Shown: piece after piece, positions 15,209 through 23,606 of the stretch
Layout of the letters: each line of letters starts with the position of its first letter
Numbering within the stretch: position 1 is the first letter of the stretch
Source: Acidobacteriota bacterium
GTDB taxonomy: Bacteria; Acidobacteriota; Terriglobia; Bryobacterales; Bryobacteraceae
Assembly (NCBI GenBank): GCA_023436715.1
Contig: JAEZIJ010000189.1
Span: 1 to 24,735, forward strand
Direction: 5' to 3'
Length of the DNA stretch: 24,735 nt
Translations under genes and position numbers: made by a program
Notes under the pieces: generated by a model
Databases searched by the model: none
The model's input: only the letters and a program-made list of their open reading frames with translations
Told to the model about the DNA's origin: nothing

Positions 15209-15918
15209 AGCGCCCCCGGAAATACGCGAAGCGCGAGGGCCGCCGCGAGCCCCGCGATCAGGAGGAGAACGTCGAACGCATCAATCCGCGCCGTGGAGAG
15301 CAACTGGGTTTCTCCGTTGAAGCCGCGAGCCATCATCGCCTGGTGTATCCCTTCGGCGCGCCCGAACGAACGCGCAAACAACACCGCCACAGCGCCCGCC
15401 GCGGCGCGGAACCGGATGCCGCTCGCGCCCGACCCGCGGCATAGCGCCGCCAGCCTCATGTGCTGCGCCTGCCCGGAAATGACGAACAGGTACCGGAACA
15501 GGAACTGCACCACGAGCGTGAGCATTCGCGGCACTCCAAGCGATTCCATTCCGCGAAGCAACTTCGGCAACGGCGTGGTCCCCACCAGCACGAGCACCGC
15601 GGCCGCGGAGAGATAACTCTTTACGAGCAGCGACCCGGCCCGCGACGCATCGCCGGCCGCCATGCTGAATATCGCGAACGTGGCCGAGAACGGCAGCACG
15701 ACCGCCGCCCGCGCCAGCAACGCGCCAACCGGCAGGCGTCCGAGTGCTATGCCAAGGCCGGCCGCGACCCCGTAGAGCGCAACCGCCGCCGCAGTCAGCC
15801 GCGGCATTGTCGCCAGGGCGATCAGATACCCGAGCGTTACCAGTAGCTTCACCCGCGCATCGCGCGAGTGCAGCGGACCCGTGCCCCGGCTCCAGCGCTC
15901 TATGACAACGTGGTGCAA
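15205..15918 (-). CDS. cbiQ: Cobalt/nickel ECF transporter transmembrane subunit
   Basis: The 237-residue membrane protein couples CbiO to the metal-binding CbiM. It begins MHHVVIERWSRGTGPLHSRDARVKLL, the typical CbiQ start, from a TTG codon directly after the cbiM stop, with no bases between them. About five to six hydrophobic segments follow. The cytoplasmic motif region SGQAQHMRLAALCRGSG fits the ATPase-coupling helices of the family. An ATG start is not available at a matching position, so TTG is preferred. Confidence 0.9.
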   Translation of the reverse strand: MHHVVIERWSRGTGPLHSRDARVKLLVTLGYLIALATMPRLTAAAVALYGVAAGLGIALGRLPVGALLARAAVVLPFSATFAIFSMAAGDASRAGSLLVKSYLSAAAVLVLVGTTPLPKLLRGMESLGVPRMLTLVVQFLFRYLFVISGQAQHMRLAALCRGSGASGIRFRAAAGAVAVLFARSFGRAEGIHQAMMARGFNGETQLLSTARIDAFDVLLLIAGLAAALALRVFPGAL

Positions 15919-16818
15919 CTACGCGCTCCTCTGCCGCGCAATGAAGCGACCCACCAGAAGGCAAGCGCCGTATATCAGTGCCAGGCCCGCAAGTCCCGCG
16001 GCCGCCTTCTGCATCCACACGGATCCGAAAAACCGCGCTTCGTAATCCACGAGCGGCGCGGCCATGACAGCCCTGGCCTGGCCCGCGATGCCGATCTGCT
16101 CGGCCAGGCTCTCCAGGCCGTCCGGATGCGTCGATGCGAACAGCACGCCCACCGCCGCCAGCAGAACGGCGGTCAGGCCCACCGCGGCCAGCGCGCGCGA
16201 GCGAGTCGCCTCCGGCGTGCGGATGAAACCCGGATTCAGCTTCTCGATGCCCTCCAGCACCGCGGCCGTAATCAACCCTTCGATCAACGCCGTAACCGCG
16301 AACAGCCCGAAGGAAACCGCCAGTGCGGCTCCGGGCATCTTGACGCCGGACGCCAGCAACTCGGCGACCGCGAGAGTAGCGCCCACCATGACCGAGAGCG
16401 CCCCGCCGGCAATAAACGCCAGCCGCCGCCTTCCCCAGAAATGGTATGGGAGATAGCCCGCGAAGACGCCGGCGAACGCCATGTTCACCACGTTCGCGCC
16501 CAGCGCCAGAACGCCGCCATCCTGAAAGATGAATGCCTGGATACCCAGGATCGCCGTCATTACCACGGCCGCCGCGCCCGGACCGAGCGTGATCGCGAGC
16601 AATGCCGATCCCACAAGGTGCCCGCTCGTCCCCACGCCCACCGGGAAGTTGATCATCTGGGCCGCGAAGACAAAGGCCCCCATCACTCCGAGCAGTGGGA
16701 TGCGCGTGTCCTCGAGTTCCGTGCGTGCGCGCCGCGCGACGTACCCGATGGCCGGCACAGATAGCGCATCCAGGCCTAGCCACACGGGAGTGGAGAGGAA
16801 ACCGTCCGGGATGTGCAT
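15919..16818 (-). CDS. cbiM: Cobalt/nickel ECF substrate-binding subunit, CbiM with fused CbiN-like PDGLE domain
   Basis: The 299-residue membrane protein is the metal-binding component. It begins MHIPDGFL, with the metal-binding Met1-His2 N-terminus, and carries His67 in FPVGVGTSGHLVG, the position known in NikM. After the CbiM portion (about 1-200), a C-terminal segment with ASTHPDGLESLAEQIG (PDGLE at 232-236) and PLVDYEARFFG is a CbiN/NikN-like domain. The complete importer is thus encoded by cbiM, cbiQ and cbiO with no separate cbiN. The gene lies 39 bp downstream of the glycosyltransferase on the same strand. That gap holds no cobalamin riboswitch, so regulation by B12 at the RNA level is not apparent. 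Confidence 0.92.
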   Translation of the reverse strand: MHIPDGFLSTPVWLGLDALSVPAIGYVARRARTELEDTRIPLLGVMGAFVFAAQMINFPVGVGTSGHLVGSALLAITLGPGAAAVVMTAILGIQAFIFQDGGVLALGANVVNMAFAGVFAGYLPYHFWGRRRLAFIAGGALSVMVGATLAVAELLASGVKMPGAALAVSFGLFAVTALIEGLITAAVLEGIEKLNPGFIRTPEATRSRALAAVGLTAVLLAAVGVLFASTHPDGLESLAEQIGIAGQARAVMAAPLVDYEARFFGSVWMQKAAAGLAGLALIYGACLLVGRFIARQRSA

Positions 16819-16857
16819 CGAATTTACGGTAGCACGATTGTTAAAAGTGTGCCACGC

Positions 16858-18090
16858 TCAGCGCGTTGCCGCGGCCGCCGCCGAGCGCGCCTCGCCCGCC
16901 CCCGGAGCATGTTCGAGCACCCGCGCGAACAGGTCCGCCACACGCTCCCAGGAGTAGTTTGCGGCCACCATCGCCCGCGCCCGCGCCGCCAGTTGCCGGC
17001 TTCGCTGCCCGTCCTCCAGCAATTCAATGCAGTGCGCCGCGAATTCCTTCGGCTCGTCCGCAATCCGTATGTCGTCCGGCGGATGCACGTCCAGGCCCTC
17101 CGCGCCGACCGTCGTCGAGACCACCGGCAGCCCGGCCGCCATCGCCTCGTAGATCTTCAGCCGCGTGCCCCCGCCGATCCGCAGCGGCACCACCGAAACC
17201 GATGCGCCCCACATATACGGCCGCACGTCTTTTACGGTGCCGGTGACGAGCACGCCCGGCACGGTGCGGCCCAGCGCCAGGATGCTCTCCGGAGGCGTCC
17301 TGCCCACGATCGCGAATTTGCAGTCCGGCTTCCGGCGCCGGATCAACGGCAGAACCTCCCGCACGAAGTGCGTCACGCCGTCCACATTCGGCAGCCAGTC
17401 CATCGAACCTACAAACACCAGGTCCGCAATCTGAGGATTCTCCCCGGGCCGCGCGAAATACTCGATATCGACGCCCGTAGGCACCTCCGTGACGTTGCCG
17501 ACGCCGAACATGGAACGCATCAATTCGGCATCGGCATCGGACACGGCGACGATGTGGCCGGCCTCGCGGCTCACCGCGCGCTCGTAGGCGAACATGCGGC
17601 GGGCCTGAAGGCCGAAGTACAACTTGCCCAGCGGGCTGCGCGCGTGCTCGGCTCGCCGCCGCCAGATCATCGTCTCGACGTTGTGCTGAAACAGCACGCT
17701 CCGGCCCAGGTCCGGGCAGGACGGCGCCATCGCCAGGAAATCCACCACCACCCGGTCGAACGATTCCCGGCCGAGTAACTCCTCCACCTTCTGCCGGAGT
17801 GCGGGCGAGTCAAAACGGCTGACGGCCAGCGGGATGCGCGAAAACAACGCGCCCACCGCTTCGGCGGCAAACCGCGGCGACCTCTTGTTCGACAGAACGT
17901 GCGGTATCGCGTACGCGCGAGCGCAGTACTCGTCGGCCGATTTCACCGCATCCGGGTGAGCCGGATCCTCGAAAGCTACGTAGTGCACCTCGTGCCGCCG
18001 CGACAGGCGCCTCAGAATTCCCAGCGTGCGGATCTGCCCGCCCTTCGTCGCAGGATGCAGGAAGTTCGGACCCAACCACAGGATCTTCAT
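16858..18090 (-). CDS. Glycosyltransferase, GT4-type
   Basis: A 410-residue cytosolic or membrane-associated glycosyltransferase with GT-B fold. MKILWLGPNFLHPATKGGQIR starts the N-terminal domain, and VPTGVDIEYF (203-212) marks the interdomain region. GGGTRLKIYEAMAAGLPVVSTTVGAEGLDV (307-335), with Glu314, is the nucleotide-sugar-binding region of the GT4 family. Donor and acceptor are unknown. Its ATG overlaps the stop of the AlgD-like gene upstream, so the two are coupled; this points to synthesis of a uronic-acid-containing glycan. Confidence 0.88.
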   Translation of the reverse strand: MKILWLGPNFLHPATKGGQIRTLGILRRLSRRHEVHYVAFEDPAHPDAVKSADEYCARAYAIPHVLSNKRSPRFAAEAVGALFSRIPLAVSRFDSPALRQKVEELLGRESFDRVVVDFLAMAPSCPDLGRSVLFQHNVETMIWRRRAEHARSPLGKLYFGLQARRMFAYERAVSREAGHIVAVSDADAELMRSMFGVGNVTEVPTGVDIEYFARPGENPQIADLVFVGSMDWLPNVDGVTHFVREVLPLIRRRKPDCKFAIVGRTPPESILALGRTVPGVLVTGTVKDVRPYMWGASVSVVPLRIGGGTRLKIYEAMAAGLPVVSTTVGAEGLDVHPPDDIRIADEPKEFAAHCIELLEDGQRSRQLAARARAMVAANYSWERVADLFARVLEHAPGAGEARSAAAAATR

Positions 18091-19346
18091 GACACTCCGG
18101 AACCCGTCAGGTCGAGCACGGGAACGCCGCTCTGCGCGATCTGCGCCGCGAAAGCGGCCGAAGGCTTTTGCGCAATCACGAGATGCTGCGCCCAGGCGAG
18201 CGTATCTTCGAAACGGGCGTCCATCAGCCGGCCGATGTGCGGAATCGCATTCAGGATGAACTGGCGGTTGCTGCCGTAGATCTGCTCCAGACGGATCTGC
18301 GGATCGAACACGCGAAGGTCGCGCCCCTTGCCAATGAGCGTTTCGAGCATCGCAACCACCGGGCTCTCGCGCAGGTCGTCCGTGTTCTCCTTGAACGCGA
18401 GTCCGAACACGCCGATGCGTTCGCCGGGAAGGTCGAGCACCGCGTGCGTCGCGCGCGCCAGATGCTCGTTATTCGCGGGCATAACCGATTCCATCAGCGG
18501 CAGCTTCAGATCCAGCCGCGTGGCGCGATACACCAGGGCGCGAAGGTCTTTCGGCAGGCAGGACCCGCCGAAAGCGAACCCCGGCTTGAGATACGCGGGC
18601 GAGATATTCAGCCGCTCGTCCCGGCACAACGTCGCCATTACCTCGGCGGCGTCGATCCCGAGTTCCTGCCCCAAGGCGCCGATCTCGTTCGCGAACGTTA
18701 CCTTCAACGCATGAAACGCATTGCATGCGTACTTGATCAGCTCCGCCGTCCGCAGCGAAACCAGCGCCGGCTCCACTGGCAGCGAGGCATACAATGCGGC
18801 TACGCGCCGCACCGCGTCCGCATCCGAGCCGCCGACCACCAGTAGCGAGGGCTCCATGAAGTCGCGAACGGCTCCGCCCTCGCGCAGGAATTCCGGGTTT
18901 GAAACGAGCGCGGCCCGTCCGCCGAGCAAGGGGGCCACCACTTCCTCGCATGTGCCCGGGAAGACAGTGCTGCGTACGGCCACGATCAGCGGGCGCTCGC
19001 GGCGCGCCAGCGATTCTCCTATCTCGGAAGCGACCCGCCGCAACTGCTCCAGACCCAGGTTCCCGTTGCGCTCCGACGGCGTGCCCACGCAGATCAGAAC
19101 GATGTCCGCGCCGTCGAGGGCGCTCTCCAGGCACGTGGTCGCGCACAGCCGGCCTGCCGCCACGTTCTTCTTCACCAGTTCTTCGAGCCCGGGCTCGTAG
19201 AAAGGAGACTGCCCCGCCAGTACGGCACTTACTTTCAGTTCGTCGCGGTCAACGCCGGTTACGCGATGACCCAATTCAGCGAGACAGGCGGCGCTAACAC
19301 AGCCGACGTATCCCAGTCCGACAACCACAGTGCGTGAAACATCCAT
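18087..19346 (-). CDS. UDP-glucose/GDP-mannose dehydrogenase family protein, closest to AlgD
   Basis: The enzyme oxidises the C6 alcohol of a nucleotide sugar to a carboxylate with two NAD+, giving a uronic-acid donor. The 419-residue protein has the NAD-binding VVVGLGYVGCVSAACLAELGH (7-27), Lys205 and Asn209 in LIKYACNAFHALKVTFANEIG, and the catalytic Cys263 in GFAFGGSCLPKD (257-268). That last motif, LNISPAYLKPG before it and DLRESPVVAMLETLIGKG after it resemble GDP-mannose 6-dehydrogenase AlgD more than Ugd, so the substrate may be GDP-mannose; this is unproven. AGGAGGT-like GGAGG sits four bases before the ATG (19355-19351). It follows the small conserved gene and is coupled to the glycosyltransferase. 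Confidence 0.85.
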   Translation of the reverse strand: MDVSRTVVVGLGYVGCVSAACLAELGHRVTGVDRDELKVSAVLAGQSPFYEPGLEELVKKNVAAGRLCATTCLESALDGADIVLICVGTPSERNGNLGLEQLRRVASEIGESLARRERPLIVAVRSTVFPGTCEEVVAPLLGGRAALVSNPEFLREGGAVRDFMEPSLLVVGGSDADAVRRVAALYASLPVEPALVSLRTAELIKYACNAFHALKVTFANEIGALGQELGIDAAEVMATLCRDERLNISPAYLKPGFAFGGSCLPKDLRALVYRATRLDLKLPLMESVMPANNEHLARATHAVLDLPGERIGVFGLAFKENTDDLRESPVVAMLETLIGKGRDLRVFDPQIRLEQIYGSNRQFILNAIPHIGRLMDARFEDTLAWAQHLVIAQKPSAAFAAQIAQSGVPVLDLTGSGVS

Positions 19347-19381
19347 AGCGCCTCCGAAACCGCCACTTTATCACGGAGCGT

Positions 19382-19804
19382 TCACCCGGCGCGCTCGGGC
19401 GCTTCCGCCGCATCGCGAAACACCTCTTCGCGGATGATGCGCTCCGTGGCGTCGTTGAGGTATTCGTCAAGCGCGCTCTTGAGCTCCAGGTATTCCGGCC
19501 ACAGCACCCGGTCGATGAACGACCGCGGCGCCTTGACAACTACCGTCGTGTGCCGTTGGCGCCTGTACCTGTATGGCTCCAGCCGATGCCTGCGGCACAG
19601 CGCGGAGAACAGGCGCCGCTGCCATCGGTCAGGCAGGCTGAACTGCATCTCTACCAGACGCTCAGTCTGCGCGGTCGCGGAAAGCGCCTTCTTGACGCGC
19701 TCGAACGCCGCAGCGGCGGCCACGCGCTCGCCGTCCGTCGTTGCGCCCTCAAACAGCGCCGCGATCTTGCGCAGCTTTTCCCGGAGTTGTTCCTCGGCAG
19801 ACAT
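19382..19804 (-). CDS. Small conserved protein with DUF2786-like N-terminus
   Basis: A 140-residue soluble protein of unknown function. EEQLREKLRKIAALFEGATTDGERVAAAAAFERVKKAL (4-41) resembles the N-terminal helices of DUF2786 proteins. The central part (VEMQFSLPDRWQRRLFSALCRRHRLEPYRYRRQRHTTVVVKAP) and the end (FIDRVLWPEYLELKSALDEYLNDATERIIREEV) recall a protein family common in alphaproteobacteria, known only as hypothetical. Charged residues are many and there is no signal peptide. No Shine-Dalgarno is seen; a hairpin ends directly at the ATG. It is 35 bp upstream of the AlgD-like gene on the same strand, so it may be cotranscribed. Confidence 0.75.
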   Translation of the reverse strand: MSAEEQLREKLRKIAALFEGATTDGERVAAAAAFERVKKALSATAQTERLVEMQFSLPDRWQRRLFSALCRRHRLEPYRYRRQRHTTVVVKAPRSFIDRVLWPEYLELKSALDEYLNDATERIIREEVFRDAAEAPERAG

Positions 19805-19830
19805 GGCGTAAGCTCTATCGAGTTTACGCC
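19805..19830 (-). promoter_or_regulatory. Hairpin ending at the start codon of the small conserved gene
   Basis: GGCGTAA (19805-19811) and TTACGCC (19824-19830) pair, and CTC/GAG inside extends the stem across one A/C mismatch in the minus-strand RNA to a 4-base loop. The structure touches the ATG (19804) with no spacer. It lies 27 bases downstream of the stop of the acyl-activating gene on the same strand, so it could be a terminator without a T-run, or a structure that controls translation. Confidence 0.5.
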
Positions 19831-19857
19831 ACAGGCCAGGAGGCCCGTGCCACTCGT

Positions 19858-22383
19858 CTACAGCGCCCTCACCGCCTGCTCCACACGATTGGCAAGCGCC
19901 TGAGGATCGCCTTCCCGCAGGTAAAGCGGGCGCCCAAAAACAACGCGCGTCTCGCCGGGACGCGGGCGGAACTCCCCGCGCGGCAGCACGCGGTCCACAC
20001 CCTCGAGGTGGACCGGAACAACCGGAACCTTGAGTTTCGATGCCAGCAGCCCCACTCCGGGCCGGAACTCGCCCATCTGCCCGCCCGGCCGCCGCTCCCC
20101 CTCCGGGAAAATCAGCAGCGACCAGCCGTCGCTAACCAGATCCCCCGCATACCGAAGCGACTCGCCCGCTCCGGCCTCCTGCTGCGGAATCGGAAAGGCA
20201 TTGAACATCAGCGCAATGAGATAGTACTGGAGCGAACTCATCGCGCGCTGCCACGCCGTGTGCCCCTCAGGCGAGAAGTGCGGAGTGAAGTACTCCTTAT
20301 ACATCGCGGGAGCCACCGAGTACCGCCACTTCCGAGGAAGCGCAAGCAGAATCAGCGGAGTATCCAGATGGCTCTGATGGTTGGCCGCGAAAATCACCGG
20401 GGGCTCCAGCGCCTCCAGGTTCTCAAGCCCGCTCACACCCGGCCGGAGCAGCCTGCGAGCGACAGGCAGTATCCAGAGCGCCAGGTTTGCGCGCCGTACG
20501 CCTCGCGCCGCCCGCCCGCGGTTCCATGCGGGAAACTCGATCAGCCTGCCCCGCTCCACTCCCCCGGCCAGCATTCGCTCGACCGCCGCCTTCAGCTCGC
20601 CCACCGTCCGGGCCGCCGCGAAATCGCCCTCATCCGCGCTCCGTCCGCAACGGCTCTCGAACTCGAGCAGCAGTTCCACCTCGTCGATTGACCCCAATCC
20701 CAGTTCGTCCAGCCGCATCTCGTCGGCCACCGTCCGGCCCGTGCGGCGCTTGAGTTCGGATTCCACGAGTTCCGGCCCGCACTCCTCGGCCGGGGCTGGC
20801 GAGGCAGCCGGCTCACGCTGCCCCGCACGGCTAGCCAGAATCCGTTGCCGGACTTCGAACCGCTTCACTTTGCCGGTACCCTGAGTGCGCGGCAGCGGGC
20901 CTTCAGTCCAGACCGAATAATCGCGAATCCGCTGATACCCCTCGAGCAACCGGTTCGCGCCGCGAACGGCCGCCCCCGCGTCGGCATCGTTGGCCATCAC
21001 GAGTACCGCGAACACCTGCTCCTGCGCGCCATCGCCCGCCGGCGGCGTGCCGATCACGGCCGATTCCCGAACGCCCGCCTGCGCCTCCAGCACTCGCTCG
21101 ACGTCCTCCGGATAGATGTTCAACCCCTCGGGAGTCATGATGGTGTCTTTGACCCGCCCCCGGATGTACAGCCGCCCCTTGTCGTCCCACGCTCCGAGGT
21201 CGCCCGTGTGCAGCCAGCCGTCGCGAATCGTCTCGGCCGTCTTCTCCGGGTCCTTGTAGTAGCCCGGCATGACGTTCGGACCCCGCACCAGGATCTCCCC
21301 GTCCGGCGCTGTTCTTACCTCCACTCCCGGGTACGATTTACCCACCGATCCGATACGTGGCCGCAGCGGATTGTTCAGCGTAATGACCGGCGCCGTCTCG
21401 GTCATGCCGTATCCCTGCACCACCATAAACCCCAGCCGCGACCAGAACTGCTCCAACTTAGGGTCGAGCGGCGCCCCGCCCACCATGAATCCCAGGAACT
21501 TCCACCCGAAGGCGCGATGCACTCGCCTGTACTTCCACAGCGCCAGCGGCAACGGGTCTTCGGCCTCGCCGGCGCGAGCCGCCTCAGGCTCGATTTGCAG
21601 AATTCGCGTGCGCAACAGATCCAGCACCCGCGGCACCACCACGCCCGCCGCAATGTTCAACTCCTTGATGCGGTCCGGAATCTCACCCGGGCTCTGCTGC
21701 CGCAGCATCACCAGCGACGCCGGCACGAGCGGCGCGAGCAGCAGCGTGGCCGCTTGCCCGAACATGTGGCTGAGCGGCAGCATCTGCAGCATTCGGAGCC
21801 GCCCCAGCGGTCGCGCCAGCTTTCGGTAGCGCTTTATGACCGGTTCCGCCGGCTCGCCAAGCGAGAGCAGGTTGCCGTGCGTGATTTCGACGCCCTTAGG
21901 CTCGCCCGTCGCGCCCGAGGTGAATACGATTTCCGCAAGGTCCTGCCGGCGGATCTCGGGCGGGCGGAAATTGTCGTCCCCGTGCCAGTCCTCGTTTGCC
22001 AGTTCGCAAGCCGGGGAATCCCCGAGCGAGTGTACGTCGCCCCTGACCTCTTCCCCGATCGCAAGCAGCTTAGCCTCCGCCACGCCCTGAACCCTGCGCA
22101 CGAATTCGAGCGAGGCTTCCGCTCCTATCGGGACCACCACCGCGCCGGTCATCAGCGTTCCCCAGAACGCGAACAGCCACTCGGGGCGGTTCTCGCTCCA
22201 CAGAATTACCCGGTCGCCCTTCCGTATCCCGGCGCGGCTCAGCCGCCCCGCGAACACGCGCCCCGCGCGCGCAGTCTCCGCGTAACTGTACTTCCAGCGC
22301 CGGAAGCCGTCGTCGTATACCAGGTACTCCGCCGGCTGCTCGGAGCAATCCCGAAAGAATTCCACCAGGTTATTCCGGCCCAT
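19858..22383 (-). CDS. Acyl-AMP ligase, acyl carrier and glycerol-phosphate-type acyltransferase fusion
   Basis: An 841-residue protein with three domains. Residues 1-520 are an ANL-family adenylating enzyme: P-loop IVFTSGATGEPKGV (152-165), VQGYGMTETAP (322-332), the TGD of LHTGDLG and the catalytic Lys505 in TGKVKR. Residues about 530-610 are carrier-like, with LGLGSIDEVELL and Ser565 in GSI instead of DSL, so phosphopantetheinylation is plausible. Residues about 630-841 are a PlsC-type acyltransferase with NHQSHLD (His669-x4-Asp674) and FPEGERR (759-765). It probably activates a fatty acid, loads its own carrier and transfers the acyl chain to a lipid or glycan acceptor. E. coli Aas combines related domains in the opposite order. 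It is divergent from the glycosyltransferase at 22477 and downstream of no other gene. Confidence 0.82.
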   Translation of the reverse strand: MGRNNLVEFFRDCSEQPAEYLVYDDGFRRWKYSYAETARAGRVFAGRLSRAGIRKGDRVILWSENRPEWLFAFWGTLMTGAVVVPIGAEASLEFVRRVQGVAEAKLLAIGEEVRGDVHSLGDSPACELANEDWHGDDNFRPPEIRRQDLAEIVFTSGATGEPKGVEITHGNLLSLGEPAEPVIKRYRKLARPLGRLRMLQMLPLSHMFGQAATLLLAPLVPASLVMLRQQSPGEIPDRIKELNIAAGVVVPRVLDLLRTRILQIEPEAARAGEAEDPLPLALWKYRRVHRAFGWKFLGFMVGGAPLDPKLEQFWSRLGFMVVQGYGMTETAPVITLNNPLRPRIGSVGKSYPGVEVRTAPDGEILVRGPNVMPGYYKDPEKTAETIRDGWLHTGDLGAWDDKGRLYIRGRVKDTIMTPEGLNIYPEDVERVLEAQAGVRESAVIGTPPAGDGAQEQVFAVLVMANDADAGAAVRGANRLLEGYQRIRDYSVWTEGPLPRTQGTGKVKRFEVRQRILASRAGQREPAASPAPAEECGPELVESELKRRTGRTVADEMRLDELGLGSIDEVELLLEFESRCGRSADEGDFAAARTVGELKAAVERMLAGGVERGRLIEFPAWNRGRAARGVRRANLALWILPVARRLLRPGVSGLENLEALEPPVIFAANHQSHLDTPLILLALPRKWRYSVAPAMYKEYFTPHFSPEGHTAWQRAMSSLQYYLIALMFNAFPIPQQEAGAGESLRYAGDLVSDGWSLLIFPEGERRPGGQMGEFRPGVGLLASKLKVPVVPVHLEGVDRVLPRGEFRPRPGETRVVFGRPLYLREGDPQALANRVEQAVRAL

Positions 22384-22476
22384 CCGTTTCTCTATTGCAC
22401 ATTTTCTGCCAAGGGAGGGATCGCGTGGGGCCAGCTTTTACGCGAGCGGCCCCGCGCCCAGGTATTCTGATATTTG
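22384..22476. other. Divergent intergenic region between the acyl-ligase fusion and the glycosyltransferase
   Basis: This 93-bp gap must hold both promoters. TATTCT at 22463-22468 could be a -10 for the rightward gene, eight bases before its ATG. GGGAGGGA at 22413-22420 is on the plus strand but has no start codon at a useful distance. No tRNA or other structure is visible. Confidence 0.35.
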
Positions 22477-23589
22477 ATGCGACCTCCCGTCCCCGTGCTT
22501 CTCATGACCCGGGAGTTAGGGATCGGCGGAACCGAGCGCCAGCTCTGCGAAATCGCCAAGGCTCTCGACCGCTCTCAGTTTGAGCCGCATGCCGGCTGCT
22601 TTCATTCCCAGGGCTTTCGGGCCGATGAACTGCATGCGGCCGGGGTCCCCATCCTGCATCTGCCCGTCCGCTCCTTTATCCGCCCCGGCGTGCTTCGCGG
22701 AGCATGGCAACTGCGAAGCTATATGCGAGCGCACCGGATCGCGCTGGTTCACACATTCGACGTTCCCATGAACCAGTTCGGCGTGCCGGCCGCGCGCGCT
22801 CTTGGCTCCGCAGTCGTGCTCGCGAGCCAGCGCGCCCACAGGGACCTGGTTTCGTCCTGGTCGCGCCGCTTGCTCCGCATCACCGATTTTCTGGCCGACG
22901 GCATCGTCGTCAACTCCCTCGCTGTGCGCCGCCAACTGATCGAGGAGGAGCGCGTACCCTCACGTAAAATTCACCTCTGTTACAACGCCATCGACACAAC
23001 CCGCTTTTTCCCCGGACCCCGCTCGCTCCCTCCCGCCCTGAGCGGCGCCCCCCTTGTCATCGGCGTGGTGTGCGCTCTGCGCCCCGAAAAGGGACTCCCC
23101 ACCCTGGTGGAAGCCTTCGCGCAGGTTCATCGCGCTCATCCCGGCACGAAGCTGGTCATCGTTGGCGACGGACCCATGCTTCCGGATTTGAAAGCGCGCA
23201 GCCGGGCGCTCGAGATCGATCGCGCCTGCCATTTCGAGCCCGCCACCGCTGCCGTCACCACCTGGCTTCGCGCCATCGACATTTTCGTTCTTCCCTCGCT
23301 TTCCGAGGCGCTCTCCAACTCCCTCATGGAAGCGATGGCTTGTGGCTGTTGCGTCGTGGCGTCCCGAACCGGAGGCAACCCCGAACTGATCGATGAAGGC
23401 CGGACGGGCCTCCTTTTCGCGCCCGGAGACGCGGCCGGACTGGCCGAGTGCCTGACGCGGCTCGCCTCCGGCCCCGGCCTCCGGGAACGCCTCGCTACCG
23501 GGGCTGCCGCCTACATCCGGAAGTTCTCCATTGAGGCTTCCGTCCGGCGCATGGAAGAAATTTACAACACTTTCCTACGGCGGCCCTAG
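22477..23589 (+). CDS. Glycosyltransferase, GT4-type
   Basis: The ATG at 22477 gives 370 residues; the preceding in-frame TTG would add one. The N-terminal TRELGIGGTERQLCEIAKAL (11-30) is the acceptor-side loop typical of GT4 enzymes. YNAIDTTRFFPG (169-180) marks the linker, GVVCALRPEKGLPTLVEAF (196-214) starts the C-terminal domain, and the EX7E motif is Glu277 to Glu285 in SEALSNSLMEAMACG. TGGNPELIDEGRTGLLF follows. It probably adds a sugar to a growing exopolysaccharide or lipid-linked glycan at the inner membrane. No Shine-Dalgarno is seen. The polysaccharide deacetylase begins 17 bases after its stop, so both are likely cotranscribed. Confidence 0.88.
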   Translation: MRPPVPVLLMTRELGIGGTERQLCEIAKALDRSQFEPHAGCFHSQGFRADELHAAGVPILHLPVRSFIRPGVLRGAWQLRSYMRAHRIALVHTFDVPMNQFGVPAARALGSAVVLASQRAHRDLVSSWSRRLLRITDFLADGIVVNSLAVRRQLIEEERVPSRKIHLCYNAIDTTRFFPGPRSLPPALSGAPLVIGVVCALRPEKGLPTLVEAFAQVHRAHPGTKLVIVGDGPMLPDLKARSRALEIDRACHFEPATAAVTTWLRAIDIFVLPSLSEALSNSLMEAMACGCCVVASRTGGNPELIDEGRTGLLFAPGDAAGLAECLTRLASGPGLRERLATGAAAYIRKFSIEASVRRMEEIYNTFLRRP

Positions 23590-23606
23590 GATACTGAAGA
23601 TTGGGA

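Noticed and set aside
15281..16783. 500-codon minus-strand frame through cbiQ and cbiM
   Set aside because: It is out of frame with both transporter genes, and its translation is Gly/Arg-rich without transmembrane or domain features.
16819..16857. Cobalamin riboswitch before cbiM
   Set aside because: The 39-bp gap is far too short and has no B12-box sequence.
20845..22470. 541-codon plus-strand frame opposite the acyl-ligase fusion
   Set aside because: It is Arg/His/Pro-rich and runs antisense to three well-defined catalytic domains.
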